NCBI RefSeq assembly: GCF_014199305.1
Contig: NZ_JACIJK010000009.1
Span: 1-64,000 of the forward strand
Length of the DNA stretch: 64,000 bases
Direction: 5' to 3'
Origin: Sphingomonas aerophila
GTDB lineage: Bacteria; Pseudomonadota; Alphaproteobacteria; Sphingomonadales; Sphingomonadaceae
The translations under genes were made by a program, and so were the position numbers. Below are positions 9,515 through 20,030 of the stretch, in pieces; within the stretch, counting starts at the first letter, position 1, and each line of letters opens with the position of its first letter. The notes under the pieces were generated by a model. It saw only the letters and a list, made by a program, of their open reading frames with translations. It was not told the origin of the DNA and searched no databases.

Positions 9515-10293
9515 TGCCGGAGCATATCCTGGTCGACCGGCGCGGCGACGTGTTGGTGGTATCGCTAAATCGCCCCGACCGCCTCAACGCTGCGCCGCCC
9601 GCCATGTTCATTGAACTGCGGGAGGCGCTGGCCGATCTCGCCGGCGCACGCGCCGTGCTGATCCGCGGTGAGGGGCGGGGCTTCTGTTCGGGCGCGGATG
9701 TTGCGATGGGCGCGCTCTTGGCGGACGACCCGGGCGAGGCTACCTTTGCTGCGCTCACAACGGGTTATAATCCGACGCTGGAGGCGATCGCGAACCTGTC
9801 GGTTCCCGTGGTCACTGCGGTCCGCGGGCCCGCTGCCGGTATCGGTTGCTCGCTGGCGCTGGCCGGTGACTTCTGTATCGCGTCCGACACCGCCTATTTC
9901 CTACAGGCTTTCGTCAACATCGGCCTGGTGCCGGACGGCGGGGCCAGCTGGATGCTCCCCCGCCTGATCGGGCGCGCCCGTGCGGCCGAAATGATGATGC
10001 TGGGCGAGCGCGTGCCCGCGTCCAAGGCGCATGACTGGGGCATGATCCACCAGGTCGTTCACGACGACATGCTCGACGCCCGCGCACTGGCGTTGGCGGA
10101 ACGGCTCGCGGCGGGGCCGACCGTCGCTCTCGGCCTGATGCGCCGTGCCCTGCACCGCGCCATGGAAACGGATTACGCGGCCGCCCTGCTGGCCGAAGCG
10201 GAGGCGCAGCGCACCGCGCGTGGGACGGCCGATGCACGCGAAGGCGGCCAGGCGTTCTTGCAGAAACGCGCGCCCGGGTTCACGGGAGCCTGA
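9514..10293 (+). CDS. Enoyl-CoA hydratase/isomerase family protein, PaaG-like
   Basis: The 259-residue crotonase-fold enzyme has the oxyanion-hole segments [13 protein letters not shown] and [18 protein letters not shown]. At the catalytic loop it reads [29 protein letters not shown], as in PaaG-type isomerases: the Asp of PDGG is kept, while the Glu used by classical hydratases in the QPEIN position is missing. So it is more likely an isomerase or another crotonase activity than a simple hydratase. It lies between the epimerase and mutase with one-base stop/start overlaps, suggesting a role in feeding acyl-CoAs into the propionate route. The substrate is unknown. Confidence 0.85.
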   Translation: MPEHILVDRRGDVLVVSLNRPDRLNAAPPAMFIELREALADLAGARAVLIRGEGRGFCSGADVAMGALLADDPGEATFAALTTGYNPTLEAIANLSVPVVTAVRGPAAGIGCSLALAGDFCIASDTAYFLQAFVNIGLVPDGGASWMLPRLIGRARAAEMMMLGERVPASKAHDWGMIHQVVHDDMLDARALALAERLAAGPTVALGLMRRALHRAMETDYAAALLAEAEAQRTARGTADAREGGQAFLQKRAPGFTGA

Positions 10294-12500
10294 TGGCCGA
10301 GATTGAACTCAACTCGGGAGAGGATGCAGGCAGCGTACCGCCTGCGCGAGACCTTCCCGAACCTACCCCGCAGCCGACGCTGTCCGACTGGCAGGCGCTC
10401 GCCGCCAAGGAAGTGAAGGGGGCAGGGCTCAACTGGCACACGCCCGAAGGGATCGACGTCAAGCCACTGTATACGGCTGAGGACGTCACCGCCGACCCCG
10501 GTTTGCCGGGCTTCGCGCCGTTCACCCGTGGCGTGCGCGCATCCATGTATGCGGGGCGCCCCTGGACGATCCGCCAATATGCCGGCTTTTCGACCGCGGA
10601 GGAATCGAACGCCTTTTACCGCCGCAATCTAGCCGCCGGACAGAAGGGGCTGTCCGTCGCCTTCGATCTCGCCACGCACCGCGGCTATGACAGCGACCAC
10701 CCGCGGGTCGTCGGCGATGTCGGCAAGGCGGGTGTCGCGATCGACTCGGTTGAGGACATGAAGATCCTGTTCGACGGGATCCCCCTCGATCAGATGTCGG
10801 TCAGCATGACCATGAACGGCGCGGTGATCCCGATCCTCGCCTTTTTCATCGTTGCCGGCGAGGAACAGGGCGTACCCCGCGCCAAACTGGACGGGACCAT
10901 CCAGAACGACATCCTCAAGGAGTTCATGGTCCGCAACACCTACATTTATCCGCCCGAACCATCGATGCGGATCATCGCGGACATTATCGCCTATACCTCT
11001 GCAGAAATGCCCAAGTTCAACAGCATCTCCATCTCCGGCTACCATATGCAGGAAGCCGGCGCGACGCAGGTGCAGGAGCTCGCCTTCACCATCGCTGATG
11101 GCAAGGAATATGCGAAGGCGGCGATGGCCGCCGGGCTCGACATCGACAAATTCGCCGGACGCCTAAGCTTCTTTTTCGCGATCGGCATGAACTTCTTCAT
11201 GGAGGTGGCGAAGCTTCGCGCTGCACGGAGGCTGTGGCACCGGGTGATGACAGAGCTCGGCGCCCAGGACGAACGCTCCAAGATGCTGCGCACCCACTGC
11301 CAGACCAGCGGCGTGTCGCTCCAGGAGCAGGACCCTTATAACAACGTGATCCGCACGACGGTGGAGGCACTCGCCGCTGCGCTCGGCGGCACCCAGTCGC
11401 TCCACACCAATGCGCTGGACGAGGCGATCGCGCTTCCCACCGACTTCTCCGCCCGCATCGCCCGCAATACCCAGTTGGTGCTGCAGGAGGAAACGGGGAT
11501 CACCAACGTCGTCGATCCGCTGGGTGGCAGCTATTATGTCGAGAGCCTGACGCAGGAGCTCGTCACAAGAGCCTGGGACATCATCGAAAGGGTCGATGCC
11601 GAAGGCGGCATGGCGAAGGCCGTTGCAGCCGGCTGGCCCAAGGCGATGATCGAGGAAGCCTCTGCCGCCCGTGCTGCTGCGGTGGACAAGGGCGAGACGG
11701 TGATCGTCGGTGTCAACAAGTATCGCCCGTCCGAAGACACCGCCGTGGACGTGCTCGACATCGACAATCATGCCGTGCGCGAGGCGCAGGTGCGCCGATT
11801 GGAGCAGCTGCGCGCGAACCGGGACGAGGCGGCTGTGACGGCGGCACTCGAGGCGCTGCGCGCCGGGGCGGAAGGGTCGGAGAATCTCCTCTCGCTCGCG
11901 GTCGACTGTGCGCGTGCGCGGTGCACGCTTGGAGAGATCAGCGCGGCGATGGAGGTCGCCTTTGGCCGTCACGCTACAAAGCCGACGCCCGTGTCGGGTG
12001 TCTATGGTGGCGCTTATGCCGACGACTTGCGTTGGGAACGGCTGCGCGATGGCGTTGATGCAACGGAGCGGCGGCTTGGCCGCAAGCCCCGGATGCTGGT
12101 CGCCAAGATGGGGCAGGACGGGCATGATCGCGGCGCCAATCTCGTCTCGTCCATGTTCGGCGACCTGGGGTTTGAGGTTGTACCCGGACCCCTGTTCCAG
12201 ACCCCGGCAGAGGCCGCGCGGCTGGCGATCGACAGCGGCGTCGACGTGGTCGGTGCCTCCAGCCTTGCCGCCGGCCACAAGACGTTGATCCCCGAGCTGA
12301 TAGGCCACCTGCGCGATGCTGGCCGCGCCGACATTCGCGTGATCGCGGGCGGGGTGATCCCGGCGCAGGATTACCAGTCGTTGCGTGATGCCGGCGTCCA
12401 GGCGATTTTTGGCCCCGGCACCAACCTGATCAACGCGGCCGAGGAAGTGCTGCGCCTGCTCGGCCACAACATGCCTCCGCGAGAGGAGGCCGCTGAATGA
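10293..12500 (+). CDS. scpA: Methylmalonyl-CoA mutase
   Basis: The 735-residue adenosylcobalamin enzyme rearranges (R)-methylmalonyl-CoA to succinyl-CoA, which enters the TCA cycle. The N-terminal TIM barrel (about 50-560) holds the substrate motifs [15 protein letters not shown] and the [12 protein letters not shown] segment. The C-terminal cobalamin domain has [11 protein letters not shown] with the base-off ligand His611, and the ASSLAAGH loop. Length matches single-chain bacterial mutases. No meaB/argK chaperone gene is present in this window. Junctions are TGATG upstream and ATGA downstream. scpA is the E. coli name; mutA or bhbA are used elsewhere. Confidence 0.96.
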   Translation: MAEIELNSGEDAGSVPPARDLPEPTPQPTLSDWQALAAKEVKGAGLNWHTPEGIDVKPLYTAEDVTADPGLPGFAPFTRGVRASMYAGRPWTIRQYAGFSTAEESNAFYRRNLAAGQKGLSVAFDLATHRGYDSDHPRVVGDVGKAGVAIDSVEDMKILFDGIPLDQMSVSMTMNGAVIPILAFFIVAGEEQGVPRAKLDGTIQNDILKEFMVRNTYIYPPEPSMRIIADIIAYTSAEMPKFNSISISGYHMQEAGATQVQELAFTIADGKEYAKAAMAAGLDIDKFAGRLSFFFAIGMNFFMEVAKLRAARRLWHRVMTELGAQDERSKMLRTHCQTSGVSLQEQDPYNNVIRTTVEALAAALGGTQSLHTNALDEAIALPTDFSARIARNTQLVLQEETGITNVVDPLGGSYYVESLTQELVTRAWDIIERVDAEGGMAKAVAAGWPKAMIEEASAARAAAVDKGETVIVGVNKYRPSEDTAVDVLDIDNHAVREAQVRRLEQLRANRDEAAVTAALEALRAGAEGSENLLSLAVDCARARCTLGEISAAMEVAFGRHATKPTPVSGVYGGAYADDLRWERLRDGVDATERRLGRKPRMLVAKMGQDGHDRGANLVSSMFGDLGFEVVPGPLFQTPAEAARLAIDSGVDVVGASSLAAGHKTLIPELIGHLRDAGRADIRVIAGGVIPAQDYQSLRDAGVQAIFGPGTNLINAAEEVLRLLGHNMPPREEAAE

Positions 12501-12835
12501 GGCTCGCCCTGCTGTCGCTCGCCCTGCTGGCAACGCCGGTCGCCGCGCAAACGCAGCAATCGCTGAACACCCAAGCCGCGGTGGATCATCGCCGCGCCGA
12601 TGCACTGCTGAACGCGCAGTACCGGACGACCATGGCGCAAGCGCGCCGGGCAGGCGGGAGGAGTGCTTCGCTTTTGCTCGCTTCGCAGCGCGCCTGGCTC
12701 AAGTATCGTGATGCCGAGTGTGGACGCAGCGCCGCCCAGTATGAGGGTGGCTCGATGCAGCCGATGCAACATTCAGCCTGCCTTGCGCAGCTGACCCGTC
12801 TCAGAACCCGTGAACTCAAGGGCGATCCTCGCTGA
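12497..12835 (+). CDS. LprI-like (DUF1311) secreted protein
   Basis: The 112-residue protein has a signal peptide ([18 protein letters not shown]) and a core with the pattern [10 protein letters not shown]...[14 protein letters not shown]..... [17 protein letters not shown], which is the DUF1311/LprI domain with its two conserved cysteines. LprI of Mycobacterium inhibits lysozyme; most proteobacterial members are uncharacterised envelope proteins. It overlaps the mutase stop (ATGA) and the bioB start (TGATG), so it is made from the propionate operon although no metabolic link is evident. Confidence 0.85.
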   Translation: MRLALLSLALLATPVAAQTQQSLNTQAAVDHRRADALLNAQYRTTMAQARRAGGRSASLLLASQRAWLKYRDAECGRSAAQYEGGSMQPMQHSACLAQLTRLRTRELKGDPR

Positions 12836-13824
12836 TGCTTCGTACCGACTGGACCCGCGCCGAGATCCGCGCGCTGTTTGACCTGCCCTTCACTGAACTC
12901 GTGTTCCGCGCAGCACAGGTTCATCGGGCCCACCAGGCCGCCGACGAAGTGCAGTTGTGCACGCTGCTGTCGATCAAGACCGGCGGCTGCCCGGAGGATT
13001 GCGGCTATTGCTCGCAGTCCGCGCACCACGGTTCAGGGCTGAAGGCCGAGAAGCTGATGGACGTGAACAGCGTCCTTTCCGCTGCCGCGGAGGCGAAGGC
13101 CGCGGGCTCACAGCGTTTCTGCATGGGCGCCGCCTGGCGCAGCCCCAAGGAGCGCGACATGCCCAAGGTGGTCGCGATGATCGAGGGCGTGAAGGCGATG
13201 GGGCTCGAAACCTGCATGACGCTGGGCATGCTTGATGAGGGCCAGGCCAGGACGCTCGCCGACGCAGGGCTCGACTATTACAACCACAACCTCGACAGCT
13301 CGCCCGAATATTATGAGCGGGTGACGAGCACGCGGACCTATCAGGACCGGCTCGATACGCTTGAAAACGTGCGCAACGCAGGCGTCAGCGTTTGTTGCGG
13401 CGGCATCGTCGGCATGGGCGAAACGCGGGAGGACCGCATCGGCTTCGTCCACGCGCTCGCCACCCTGCCGCGCCACCCCGAAAGCGTCACGGTCAACGCG
13501 CTGGTGCCGATCAGGGGCACTCCGCTCGGCGACATGCTTGCCGACACGCCGATGGCTCGCGTCGATGACATCGAGTTCGTCCGCGTCGTCGCCGCTGCGC
13601 GCATCGCCTGCCCCATGAGCATGATCCGCCTGTCGGCTGGCCGTGAAAGCATGAGCGAAGCGGCGCAGGCGCTCTGCTTCATGGCGGGCGCAAACTCGAT
13701 CTTCACCGGCGACAAGCTGCTCACGACCGGCAACGCCGGCGACAGCGCCGACGCCGCCCTGTTCGCCAAGCTGGGCCTGCGCGCGATGGAGGGTGACGAG
13801 CCGATGCGGGTGGCGGCGGAGTGA
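12835..13824 (+). CDS. bioB: Biotin synthase
   Basis: This 329-residue radical SAM enzyme inserts sulfur into dethiobiotin. The [11 protein letters not shown] motif holds Cys52, Cys56 and Cys59 of the 4Fe-4S/SAM cluster. Further conserved parts are [23 protein letters not shown] and RLSAGRESM, the last with the arginine that ligates the 2Fe-2S cluster. Other bio genes (A, D, F) are not here. Its placement inside the propionyl-CoA carboxylase operon, coupled by TGATG upstream and GTGA downstream, would match cofactor supply to the biotin-dependent enzyme made from the same message. Confidence 0.96.
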   Translation: MLRTDWTRAEIRALFDLPFTELVFRAAQVHRAHQAADEVQLCTLLSIKTGGCPEDCGYCSQSAHHGSGLKAEKLMDVNSVLSAAAEAKAAGSQRFCMGAAWRSPKERDMPKVVAMIEGVKAMGLETCMTLGMLDEGQARTLADAGLDYYNHNLDSSPEYYERVTSTRTYQDRLDTLENVRNAGVSVCCGGIVGMGETREDRIGFVHALATLPRHPESVTVNALVPIRGTPLGDMLADTPMARVDDIEFVRVVAAARIACPMSMIRLSAGRESMSEAAQALCFMAGANSIFTGDKLLTTGNAGDSADAALFAKLGLRAMEGDEPMRVAAE

Positions 13825-14195
13825 GAAGCACGTGTAACCGGGTGGCGATGGCGCTCTGTCTCGCCGCGACGCCGGCTGTGGTGGCCGCCGAGACGCAATG
13901 GCCAGAGCTACCGGCGACCGGCTTCATCAGGGGGCGACCGGCAACGGTTCAGGATGCCCGGGAGGGCAGCGCCGTTTTCTCCATGAACGGCGGCGGCAAG
14001 GGCCCGTTGACTTCGGAAATCCCTCAATACGCGGTCTGGACTGACGAACACGGGGTTAAGCGCCCGGCGATCCTCGTCCAAGCCGAACGCGCACAAGACG
14101 GCGCGGAGATGGTCGGCTTACGTAGTCTCGCTGGCTCGGAGATCGTGGCGACCATGCCTGAAGTGACCCTTCTCGGGACTAGAAAGCCGCATTGA
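13821..14195 (+). CDS. Small secreted hypothetical protein
   Basis: The 124-residue protein uses a GTG start overlapping the bioB stop by four bases; an ATG nine codons downstream is the alternative. The N-terminus ([17 protein letters not shown]) is a signal peptide. The mature part is rich in small and charged residues with an [24 protein letters not shown] segment and has no recognised domain. The stop overlaps the pccA ATG (TGATG), so it is co-translated with its neighbours. Function unknown; it is perhaps periplasmic. Confidence 0.7.
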   Translation: MRSTCNRVAMALCLAATPAVVAAETQWPELPATGFIRGRPATVQDAREGSAVFSMNGGGKGPLTSEIPQYAVWTDEHGVKRPAILVQAERAQDGAEMVGLRSLAGSEIVATMPEVTLLGTRKPH

Positions 14196-16210
14196 TGTTC
14201 AAGAAGATTTTGGTCGCCAATCGCGGTGAGATCGCCTGCCGCGTCATGCGGACCGCCAAGCGGATGGGCATCGCAACGGTCGCGGTATATTCGGACGCAG
14301 ATGCCCGCGCGCCGCATGTCCTGATGGCCGATGAGAGCGTGCGCCTGGGCCCGGCACCCGCGGCCGAAAGCTATCTCAAGGCCGAGTTGATCCTGCTCGC
14401 CGCCAAGGAAACCGGCGCCGACTGCATCCACCCAGGCTATGGCTTCCTGTCCGAACGCGAGAGCTTCGCGCGCGCCTGTGCGGAGGCGGGCATCGCCTTT
14501 GTCGGCCCACCGCCGAACGCGATCGCGGCGATGGGTGACAAGATCGAGTCCAAAAAGCTCGCCAAACAGGCGGGCGTCAACGTCGTCCCTGGTTACCTAG
14601 GTGAAATAGCCGACACGGACGAGGCGGTGCGGATTGCGACCGACATCGGCTATCCGGTGATGATGAAAGCGTCGGCTGGCGGCGGCGGCAAGGGGATGCG
14701 CCTCGCCTGGTCCGAACAGGACGTGCGCGAGGGATTCGAGGCGACCAAGCGCGAAGGCCTTGCCAGCTTTGGCGACGACCGCGTCTTCATCGAGAAGTTT
14801 ATCGAGAGCCCGCGCCACATCGAGATCCAGGTGCTGGGCGACCAGCACGGCAACATCGTCTATCTTGGCGAGCGCGAATGCTCGATCCAACGCCGCCACC
14901 AAAAGGTGGTGGAGGAAGCGCCATCCCCCTTCGTCACGCCCGAGATGCGTCGCGCCATGGGTGAACAGGCTGTCGCGCTCTCCCGCGCGGTCGGCTACTA
15001 CTCTGCGGGCACCGTCGAGCTGATCGTGTCAGGCGCCGACACGACCGGGCAGGGTTTCTACTTCCTCGAGATGAACACCCGCCTACAGGTCGAGCACCCT
15101 GTCACGGAAGCGATCACCGGGCTCGATCTGGTCGAGCAAATGATCCGCGTCGCGGCGGGCGAGCATCTCGCGTTCACGCAGGATGAGGTGAAGCTCACCG
15201 GCTGGGCCATCGAGAACCGCGTTTATGCCGAGGACCCCTATCGCGGTTTCCTCCCCAGTATCGGCCGCCTGACCCGCTACGCCCCGCCGGAGGCATCCGC
15301 GCATCAGCAGCCGCTCGGAAGTGTGAGCGATGCCTATGTCCGTGTCGATGACGGCGTGACCGAGGGCGGCGAGGTATCGATGTTCTATGACCCGATGATC
15401 GCCAAACTGATTACTTGGGCACCCACCCGCGAGGAGGCAGCGGACCTGCAGATTTCCGCGCTCGACTCGTTCGAGCTCGATGGCGTCGGCAACAACATCG
15501 ACTTCCTGTCGGCGTTGATGCAGCACCCGCGATTCCGCGCAGGGGCGCTCACGACCGGCTTCATCGCGGAAGAATATCCCGACGGCTTCAACGGCGCCCC
15601 TGCCGCGCCCGAGCTTGTTCAGGCTCTTGCCGGGATAGCTGCCTTTGCCGCGACGGCAGAAGCCGATCGCGCGCGCCGCGTCGATGGCCAGCTTGGCCGA
15701 CGGTTGCGGCCGCCCAGCGAGTGGCTGGTGCGCATCGCGGGTCGGGAGCATCAGGTCCTGCTCGCCCCCGACACGCTGGTGATCGCCGGCGAAGAAGCGG
15801 ACCTGTCGATCGAGTACACCCCCGGCGACCGGCTGGTGCATGCTGAATGGAACAGCGCGCCGCTGTCCGTCCGGCTTGCCCGCACCCGCACCGGCTTTCG
15901 CCTGACCACCCGCGGCGCGAGCCACACCGCCCGCGTTCTGCCCGCGCATGTCGCATCCTATGCGCACCACCTGATCGAGAAAGTGCCGCCCGACCTCAGC
16001 CGCTTCCTGATCGCCCCCATGCCGGGCCTGCTGGTGCGACTGGACGCAAAGGCTGGAGACAAGGTGCAACCCGGCCAGCCGCTCGCGGTGGTCGAAGCGA
16101 TGAAGATGGAGAACATTTTGCGCGCGGAAAAGGCGGGCACAATCAAGTCCGTGGAGGTCGAAGCGGGTGCCAGCCTGGCGGTCGATCAGGTCATCCTGGA
16201 GCTGGAATAG
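14195..16210 (+). CDS. pccA: Propionyl-CoA carboxylase alpha chain (biotin carboxylase + BCCP)
   Basis: The 671-residue protein carboxylates its own biotin with ATP and bicarbonate. The N-terminal biotin carboxylase (1-450) starts [20 protein letters not shown], has the ATP-grasp loop KASAGGGGKGMR and the active-site ENRVYAEDP and EMNTRLQVEHPVTE motifs. A middle domain (about 480-590) probably contacts the beta subunit. The C-terminal biotinyl domain has EAMKMEN with the biotinylated Lys637. The ATG at 14195 overlaps the previous stop (TGATG); a TTG one codon earlier is less likely. It closes the ten-gene operon that pccB opens. Confidence 0.96.
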   Translation: MFKKILVANRGEIACRVMRTAKRMGIATVAVYSDADARAPHVLMADESVRLGPAPAAESYLKAELILLAAKETGADCIHPGYGFLSERESFARACAEAGIAFVGPPPNAIAAMGDKIESKKLAKQAGVNVVPGYLGEIADTDEAVRIATDIGYPVMMKASAGGGGKGMRLAWSEQDVREGFEATKREGLASFGDDRVFIEKFIESPRHIEIQVLGDQHGNIVYLGERECSIQRRHQKVVEEAPSPFVTPEMRRAMGEQAVALSRAVGYYSAGTVELIVSGADTTGQGFYFLEMNTRLQVEHPVTEAITGLDLVEQMIRVAAGEHLAFTQDEVKLTGWAIENRVYAEDPYRGFLPSIGRLTRYAPPEASAHQQPLGSVSDAYVRVDDGVTEGGEVSMFYDPMIAKLITWAPTREEAADLQISALDSFELDGVGNNIDFLSALMQHPRFRAGALTTGFIAEEYPDGFNGAPAAPELVQALAGIAAFAATAEADRARRVDGQLGRRLRPPSEWLVRIAGREHQVLLAPDTLVIAGEEADLSIEYTPGDRLVHAEWNSAPLSVRLARTRTGFRLTTRGASHTARVLPAHVASYAHHLIEKVPPDLSRFLIAPMPGLLVRLDAKAGDKVQPGQPLAVVEAMKMENILRAEKAGTIKSVEVEAGASLAVDQVILELE

Positions 16211-16281
16211 GGCGCCCGGGCGACAAATTGCGACACAATTGCGCTGGACTGGAACAGGTGTGCTGTTCACACACCACGCCC

Positions 16282-17772
16282 ATGTTTCGCCCCCGCGCGC
16301 TCCTTCTAGTCTCCGTGTCGGCCAGCGTCGCACTGGCCGGTTGCACGGTTGGCCCCAACTATCGGCCGAGCACACCTGCTGAGCTCGGCGTGCCCGACGC
16401 ATGGTCAGTCCCGGCGGCGGCCCGGGCCGACAATCTCACCCGCTGGTGGGACCGCTTCGATGATCCGGTTCTGGGCGAGTTGGTGGAGGCTGCGCGCGCG
16501 GGCAACACGGACCTTGCCCAGGCGGTCGGCCGATTGCGCCAGGCGCGGGAGTCGCTGGTACAGTCGCGCTCGCAACTGCTGCCCACCGTGTCAGGTTCGG
16601 CGGGTTACAATCGCTCCTTTAACCTGGTCGGCGGCACGAGCAACCTGACCCTGCCAGACGGCACGGTGACCACTATCTCCCGCTCGGCCGGCGACAGCTT
16701 CTCACTCGGCCTTGATGCGCAATACCAGCTCGGCCTGTTTGGCGAAGTGCGCCGCACGGTGGAGGCGACGCGGGCGGAGGAACAGGCGGCGGGCTATGAC
16801 TATGCCGCGGTTCTCGTCTCGATCGAGAGCGACATTGCCCGCAACTACGTCCTGGTCCGCGCCTATCAGGCGCAGATCGCCAACGCGCGTGCCAGCCTGC
16901 GCATCCAGGACGACAATCTGCAGATCGCGGGCTTCCGCGTACAGGCGGGCCTCGTCTCCTCGACCGATGTCGAGCAGGCGCGCAGCCAGCGCGCGCAGAC
17001 GGCGGCAACCATCCCCAGCCTGGAACAGCAATATGCGGCTGCCGTGGCGCGGCTCGGCGTGCTGTCGGGCCAGGCACCCGGCGCCCTTCGTGCTCGTATG
17101 GAGGCGACACGACCGATCCCGACCGCTCCCGGCGTGGTTGGCGCCGGCATCCCCGCCGACACGCTGCGCCAGCGCCCGGACGTCCTTGCCGCCGAACGCG
17201 CACTGGCATCCGCCACCGCGCGGATCGGCGTCGCCAGGGCGCAGCTTTATCCCGCGCTCGCCATCACCGGCAACATCCAGACTAACGCCACCTCGATCGG
17301 CAGCATCGGTGACGCGGTCACCGGCGGCCTGTTCGCCGGGCTGACCCAGGCGATCTTCAACGGCGGTCGCCTGCGCAGCCAGGTGCGCAGCGCAGAGGCT
17401 GCCGCGGACGTTGCTTTCGCCAGCTACAAGGGCACCGTGCTGCTGGCGCTGGAGGATGTGGAGAACGCGATTGTCGCGCTAGACACCGCCCGCCAGCGCG
17501 AAGTCCAGTTCCGCATCGCCTTTGACGCCGCCAGCAACTCCGCGCTGCTTGCCCGCAGCCAGTACCGCACGGGGCTGACCGACTTCACCACGCTCAACCA
17601 GCAGGAAGCGGCACTGCTCAGCGCGCAGAACGGCCTGACCCAGGCGCGTTCAGACCAGGCTGCGGCGTTGATCGCGCTTTATGCGGCGCTCGGCGGCGGA
17701 TGGGAGCCTGCTTCCATCCCGACCGCTGAGGCTACCCGCACCTCCACCCCCCGCCCAACGGGAAGCAATTAA
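16282..17772 (+). CDS. NodT-family outer-membrane efflux lipoprotein
   Basis: The 496-residue TolC-like channel has a lipoprotein signal peptide with lipobox LAGC (Cys about residue 20) and the family start GPNYRPS. Two OEP repeats of long coiled helices follow (about 60-255 and 270-470), with RPDVLAAERALASATARIGVARAQLYP characteristic of NodT/OprM proteins. The frame is open far upstream into pccA, but the ATG at 16282 is the only start that gives the signal peptide. It forms the outer-membrane part of a tripartite exporter with the next three genes; the first junction is a one-base overlap. Confidence 0.92.
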   Translation: MFRPRALLLVSVSASVALAGCTVGPNYRPSTPAELGVPDAWSVPAAARADNLTRWWDRFDDPVLGELVEAARAGNTDLAQAVGRLRQARESLVQSRSQLLPTVSGSAGYNRSFNLVGGTSNLTLPDGTVTTISRSAGDSFSLGLDAQYQLGLFGEVRRTVEATRAEEQAAGYDYAAVLVSIESDIARNYVLVRAYQAQIANARASLRIQDDNLQIAGFRVQAGLVSSTDVEQARSQRAQTAATIPSLEQQYAAAVARLGVLSGQAPGALRARMEATRPIPTAPGVVGAGIPADTLRQRPDVLAAERALASATARIGVARAQLYPALAITGNIQTNATSIGSIGDAVTGGLFAGLTQAIFNGGRLRSQVRSAEAAADVAFASYKGTVLLALEDVENAIVALDTARQREVQFRIAFDAASNSALLARSQYRTGLTDFTTLNQQEAALLSAQNGLTQARSDQAAALIALYAALGGGWEPASIPTAEATRTSTPRPTGSN

Positions 17773-19175
17773 TGGCAGACGAACAGCTCGACGAGTTCCT
17801 GGGCACCAAGCCCGCGCCCGCGTGGCGCCGCTGGGGCAAGTGGGTGCTCGTCGCGATTGCCGTGATCCTGCTCGCGCTGCTGCTGAAGAGCTGCTTTGGC
17901 AGCAAGGCGGACGCGGGTTACGCCACCGCGCCGGTCAATCGCGGCAACCTGACCGTCTCCGTTTCGGCGACGGGCAAGCTCGCACCGACCAACCAGGTGA
18001 CGGTCGGGTCGCAGCTGTCGGGCCTGGTCACCAAGGTCGTCGTGGACGTCAACGATCGCGTGACCGCCGGCCAGGCGCTCGCCCTGATCGACCCCCAGCA
18101 GCTCGAAGACCAGATCCGTCAGATCAACGCCCAGATTGAGGCGAACCAGGCGCAGGTCGGCCAGGCCCAGGCAACACTCGCCCAAAGCCGTGCGCAGCTG
18201 AACCGCCTCGAAGAGGTGTACCGCCTGTCCAACAAGCGCGTGCCGTCCGAAACCGAGCTTCAGGCCGGTCGCGCCGATTATCAGCGTGCCGTGGCGGCCT
18301 TGCGGGTCGCCCAGTCCAACGTCGCCGCGACCCGCGCGCAACTGGGCCAGGTGCAGACACAGCGTGCCCGCGCCATCATCCGCAGTCCCGTCAACGGCGT
18401 CGTGCTCGCGCGTCAGGTCGACCCAGGCCAGACCGTCGCTGCCTCCTTCAACACGCCGACGCTGTTCGTGATCGCGGAGGACCTGACCCAGATGAAGCTG
18501 GAAGTCGCGATCGACGAAGCGGATGTGGGTCAGGTGAAGGTCGGGCAGAAAGCCTCGTTCACCGTAGATGCCTTCCCGGGCAAAACATTTCCCGCAACGA
18601 TCAGCCGGGTCGACCTCGGCTCCAACCTGACCGTCAGCTCGGCCACCAGCTCCGCTACCACCAGCGCCACATCCACCACCGGGCAGGTCGTCAGCTATGC
18701 CGCCGACCTCACCGTCTCGAACCCAACATTGCAGCTGCGCCCAGGCATGACAGCGACGGCGGACATCATCACGTCGGACAAGGGCAATGCGCTGCTCGTC
18801 CCCAACGCCGCGCTGCGCTTCAAGCCGACCGCGGACGGCGCGGGCCAGGGTTCGGGCAGCGGGGGCATCACCAGCGCCCTGATCCCGCGCGGTCGGCGCG
18901 GCGGCGGCGGTAACCAGCGTCAGGCGACCGTTGGTCGCGGCGGCGTCCAGACCGTGTACGTCAAGGGTGCAGACGGCAAACCGCAGCCCGTGCAGGTCAC
19001 GACCGGCGATACCGATGGCACCATGACGGAAATCTTGTCCGGCGATCTCAAGGCCGGACAACAGGTCATCACCGGGCAGCTATCGGGCGATGACGCCGGC
19101 GGCTCGGCTGGTCGCCGGAACGCAGGTGCTGGCGGCGCGCGCCGGCGCGGGGCAGGGGCGGGCGGTGGCCAGTAG
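17772..19175 (+). CDS. macA: MacA-like periplasmic adaptor (HlyD/membrane fusion protein)
   Basis: The 467-residue adaptor has an N-terminal membrane anchor (about 28-45) and a lipoyl half-motif (VSVSATGKLAPTNQVTVGSQLSGLVTKV). An alpha hairpin (about 110-200, QIEANQAQVGQAQATLAQ...), the second lipoyl half, beta barrel and membrane-proximal domain complete it. The last 30 residues are Gly/Arg/Ala-rich low complexity. It links the inner-membrane ABC transporter to the NodT channel. Gene order and the dedicated ABC pair make MacA the best match rather than an RND adaptor; the exported substrate is unknown. Confidence 0.9.
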   Translation: MADEQLDEFLGTKPAPAWRRWGKWVLVAIAVILLALLLKSCFGSKADAGYATAPVNRGNLTVSVSATGKLAPTNQVTVGSQLSGLVTKVVVDVNDRVTAGQALALIDPQQLEDQIRQINAQIEANQAQVGQAQATLAQSRAQLNRLEEVYRLSNKRVPSETELQAGRADYQRAVAALRVAQSNVAATRAQLGQVQTQRARAIIRSPVNGVVLARQVDPGQTVAASFNTPTLFVIAEDLTQMKLEVAIDEADVGQVKVGQKASFTVDAFPGKTFPATISRVDLGSNLTVSSATSSATTSATSTTGQVVSYAADLTVSNPTLQLRPGMTATADIITSDKGNALLVPNAALRFKPTADGAGQGSGSGGITSALIPRGRRGGGGNQRQATVGRGGVQTVYVKGADGKPQPVQVTTGDTDGTMTEILSGDLKAGQQVITGQLSGDDAGGSAGRRNAGAGGARRRGAGAGGGQ

Positions 19176-19893
19176 CGCCGATCCCCTGATCCGACTGCGC
19201 AACGTCACCAAGGCTTATGGCTCGGGCGCGACGCAGTTCCAGGCACTGAAGGGTGTCGACCTAGACATCCAGGCGGGTGACTTTGTCGCGGTCATGGGGC
19301 CGTCCGGGTCGGGCAAGTCGACGACCATGAATATCCTCGGCTGCCTCGACGTGCCCACGGCTGGCGAGTTCCTGTTCAAGGGCGTGCATATCGAGCGGCT
19401 CGACCGTGACCAGCGCGCTCTGCTTCGCCGCAAATATCTCGGCTTCGTGTTCCAGGGGTTCAACCTCCTGGCGCGCACCTCTGCGCTGGAGAATGTGGAG
19501 CTGCCGTTGCTCTATCGTGGCGACGAAAAGAAGGCGCGCCGCGCGCTGGCAATGGGCGCGCTGGAAAAGGTCGGGCTGGATCAATGGTGGGATCACACGC
19601 CCGGCGAGTTGTCGGGCGGGCAGCAGCAGCGGGTCGCCATTGCGCGCGCGATCGTGACGCAGCCGGACGTGCTGCTTGCCGACGAGCCAACCGGCAACCT
19701 CGATTCCGAACGCTCCGTGGAGATCATGGAGCTGCTGACCGACCTCAACCGGGCGAGCAACATTACCGTGCTGATGGTCACCCACGAACCCGACATGGCC
19801 GCCTTTGCGCGCACGGTGGTGCACTTCAAGGACGGGCTAGTGGAGCGGATCGAGCGCGGTCACCAGCAGGGCGTCGTCCCGGAGATGCGTTGA
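19165..19893 (+). CDS. MacB-like ABC transporter ATP-binding protein
   Basis: The 242-residue ABC ATPase of the LolD/MacB subclass has Walker A GPSGSGKST, Q-loop FVFQGFNLLARTSALENVELP, signature LSGGQQQRVAIARA, Walker B VLLADEPTG, and the H-loop VTHEPDMAAFA. I chose the GTG at 19165 (11-bp overlap with macA, preceded by CAGGGGCGGG), which gives a normal short N-terminus. An ATG at 19090 would add 25 low-complexity residues inside macA. In E. coli MacB this domain is fused to the permease; here the two are separate genes. Confidence 0.92.
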   Translation: MASSADPLIRLRNVTKAYGSGATQFQALKGVDLDIQAGDFVAVMGPSGSGKSTTMNILGCLDVPTAGEFLFKGVHIERLDRDQRALLRRKYLGFVFQGFNLLARTSALENVELPLLYRGDEKKARRALAMGALEKVGLDQWWDHTPGELSGGQQQRVAIARAIVTQPDVLLADEPTGNLDSERSVEIMELLTDLNRASNITVLMVTHEPDMAAFARTVVHFKDGLVERIERGHQQGVVPEMR

Positions 19894-19992
19894 GATGACC
19901 TGTTCATCCCTTGCCATACTCTGGGGTAAGTCGGGACCCAGCCTCGGCGCACAGCGCCGAATGGCGCTGCCGTACGATACCGTTGTGAGGTG

Positions 19993-20023
19993 CTGGATAC
20001 CGGCCTTTGCCGGCGAACAGGAG
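19993..20023. repeat. Palindromic intergenic repeat, diverged copy
   Basis: CTGGATACCGGCCTTTGCCGGCGAACAGGAG is a diverged copy of the CTGGACCCCGGCCTTCGCCGGGGAAC element seen at 33438, 48725 and 52854. It keeps a CCGGC...GCCGG stem. It directly precedes, and supplies the AGGAG ribosome binding site of, the permease gene at 20031, inside the 137-bp gap of the efflux operon. Confidence 0.65.
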
Positions 20024-20030
20024 CACTAAC

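Noticed and set aside
15847..16281. Upstream extension of the NodT-family gene
   Set aside because: It is an out-of-frame reading of pccA. The lipoprotein signal peptide begins at 16282.
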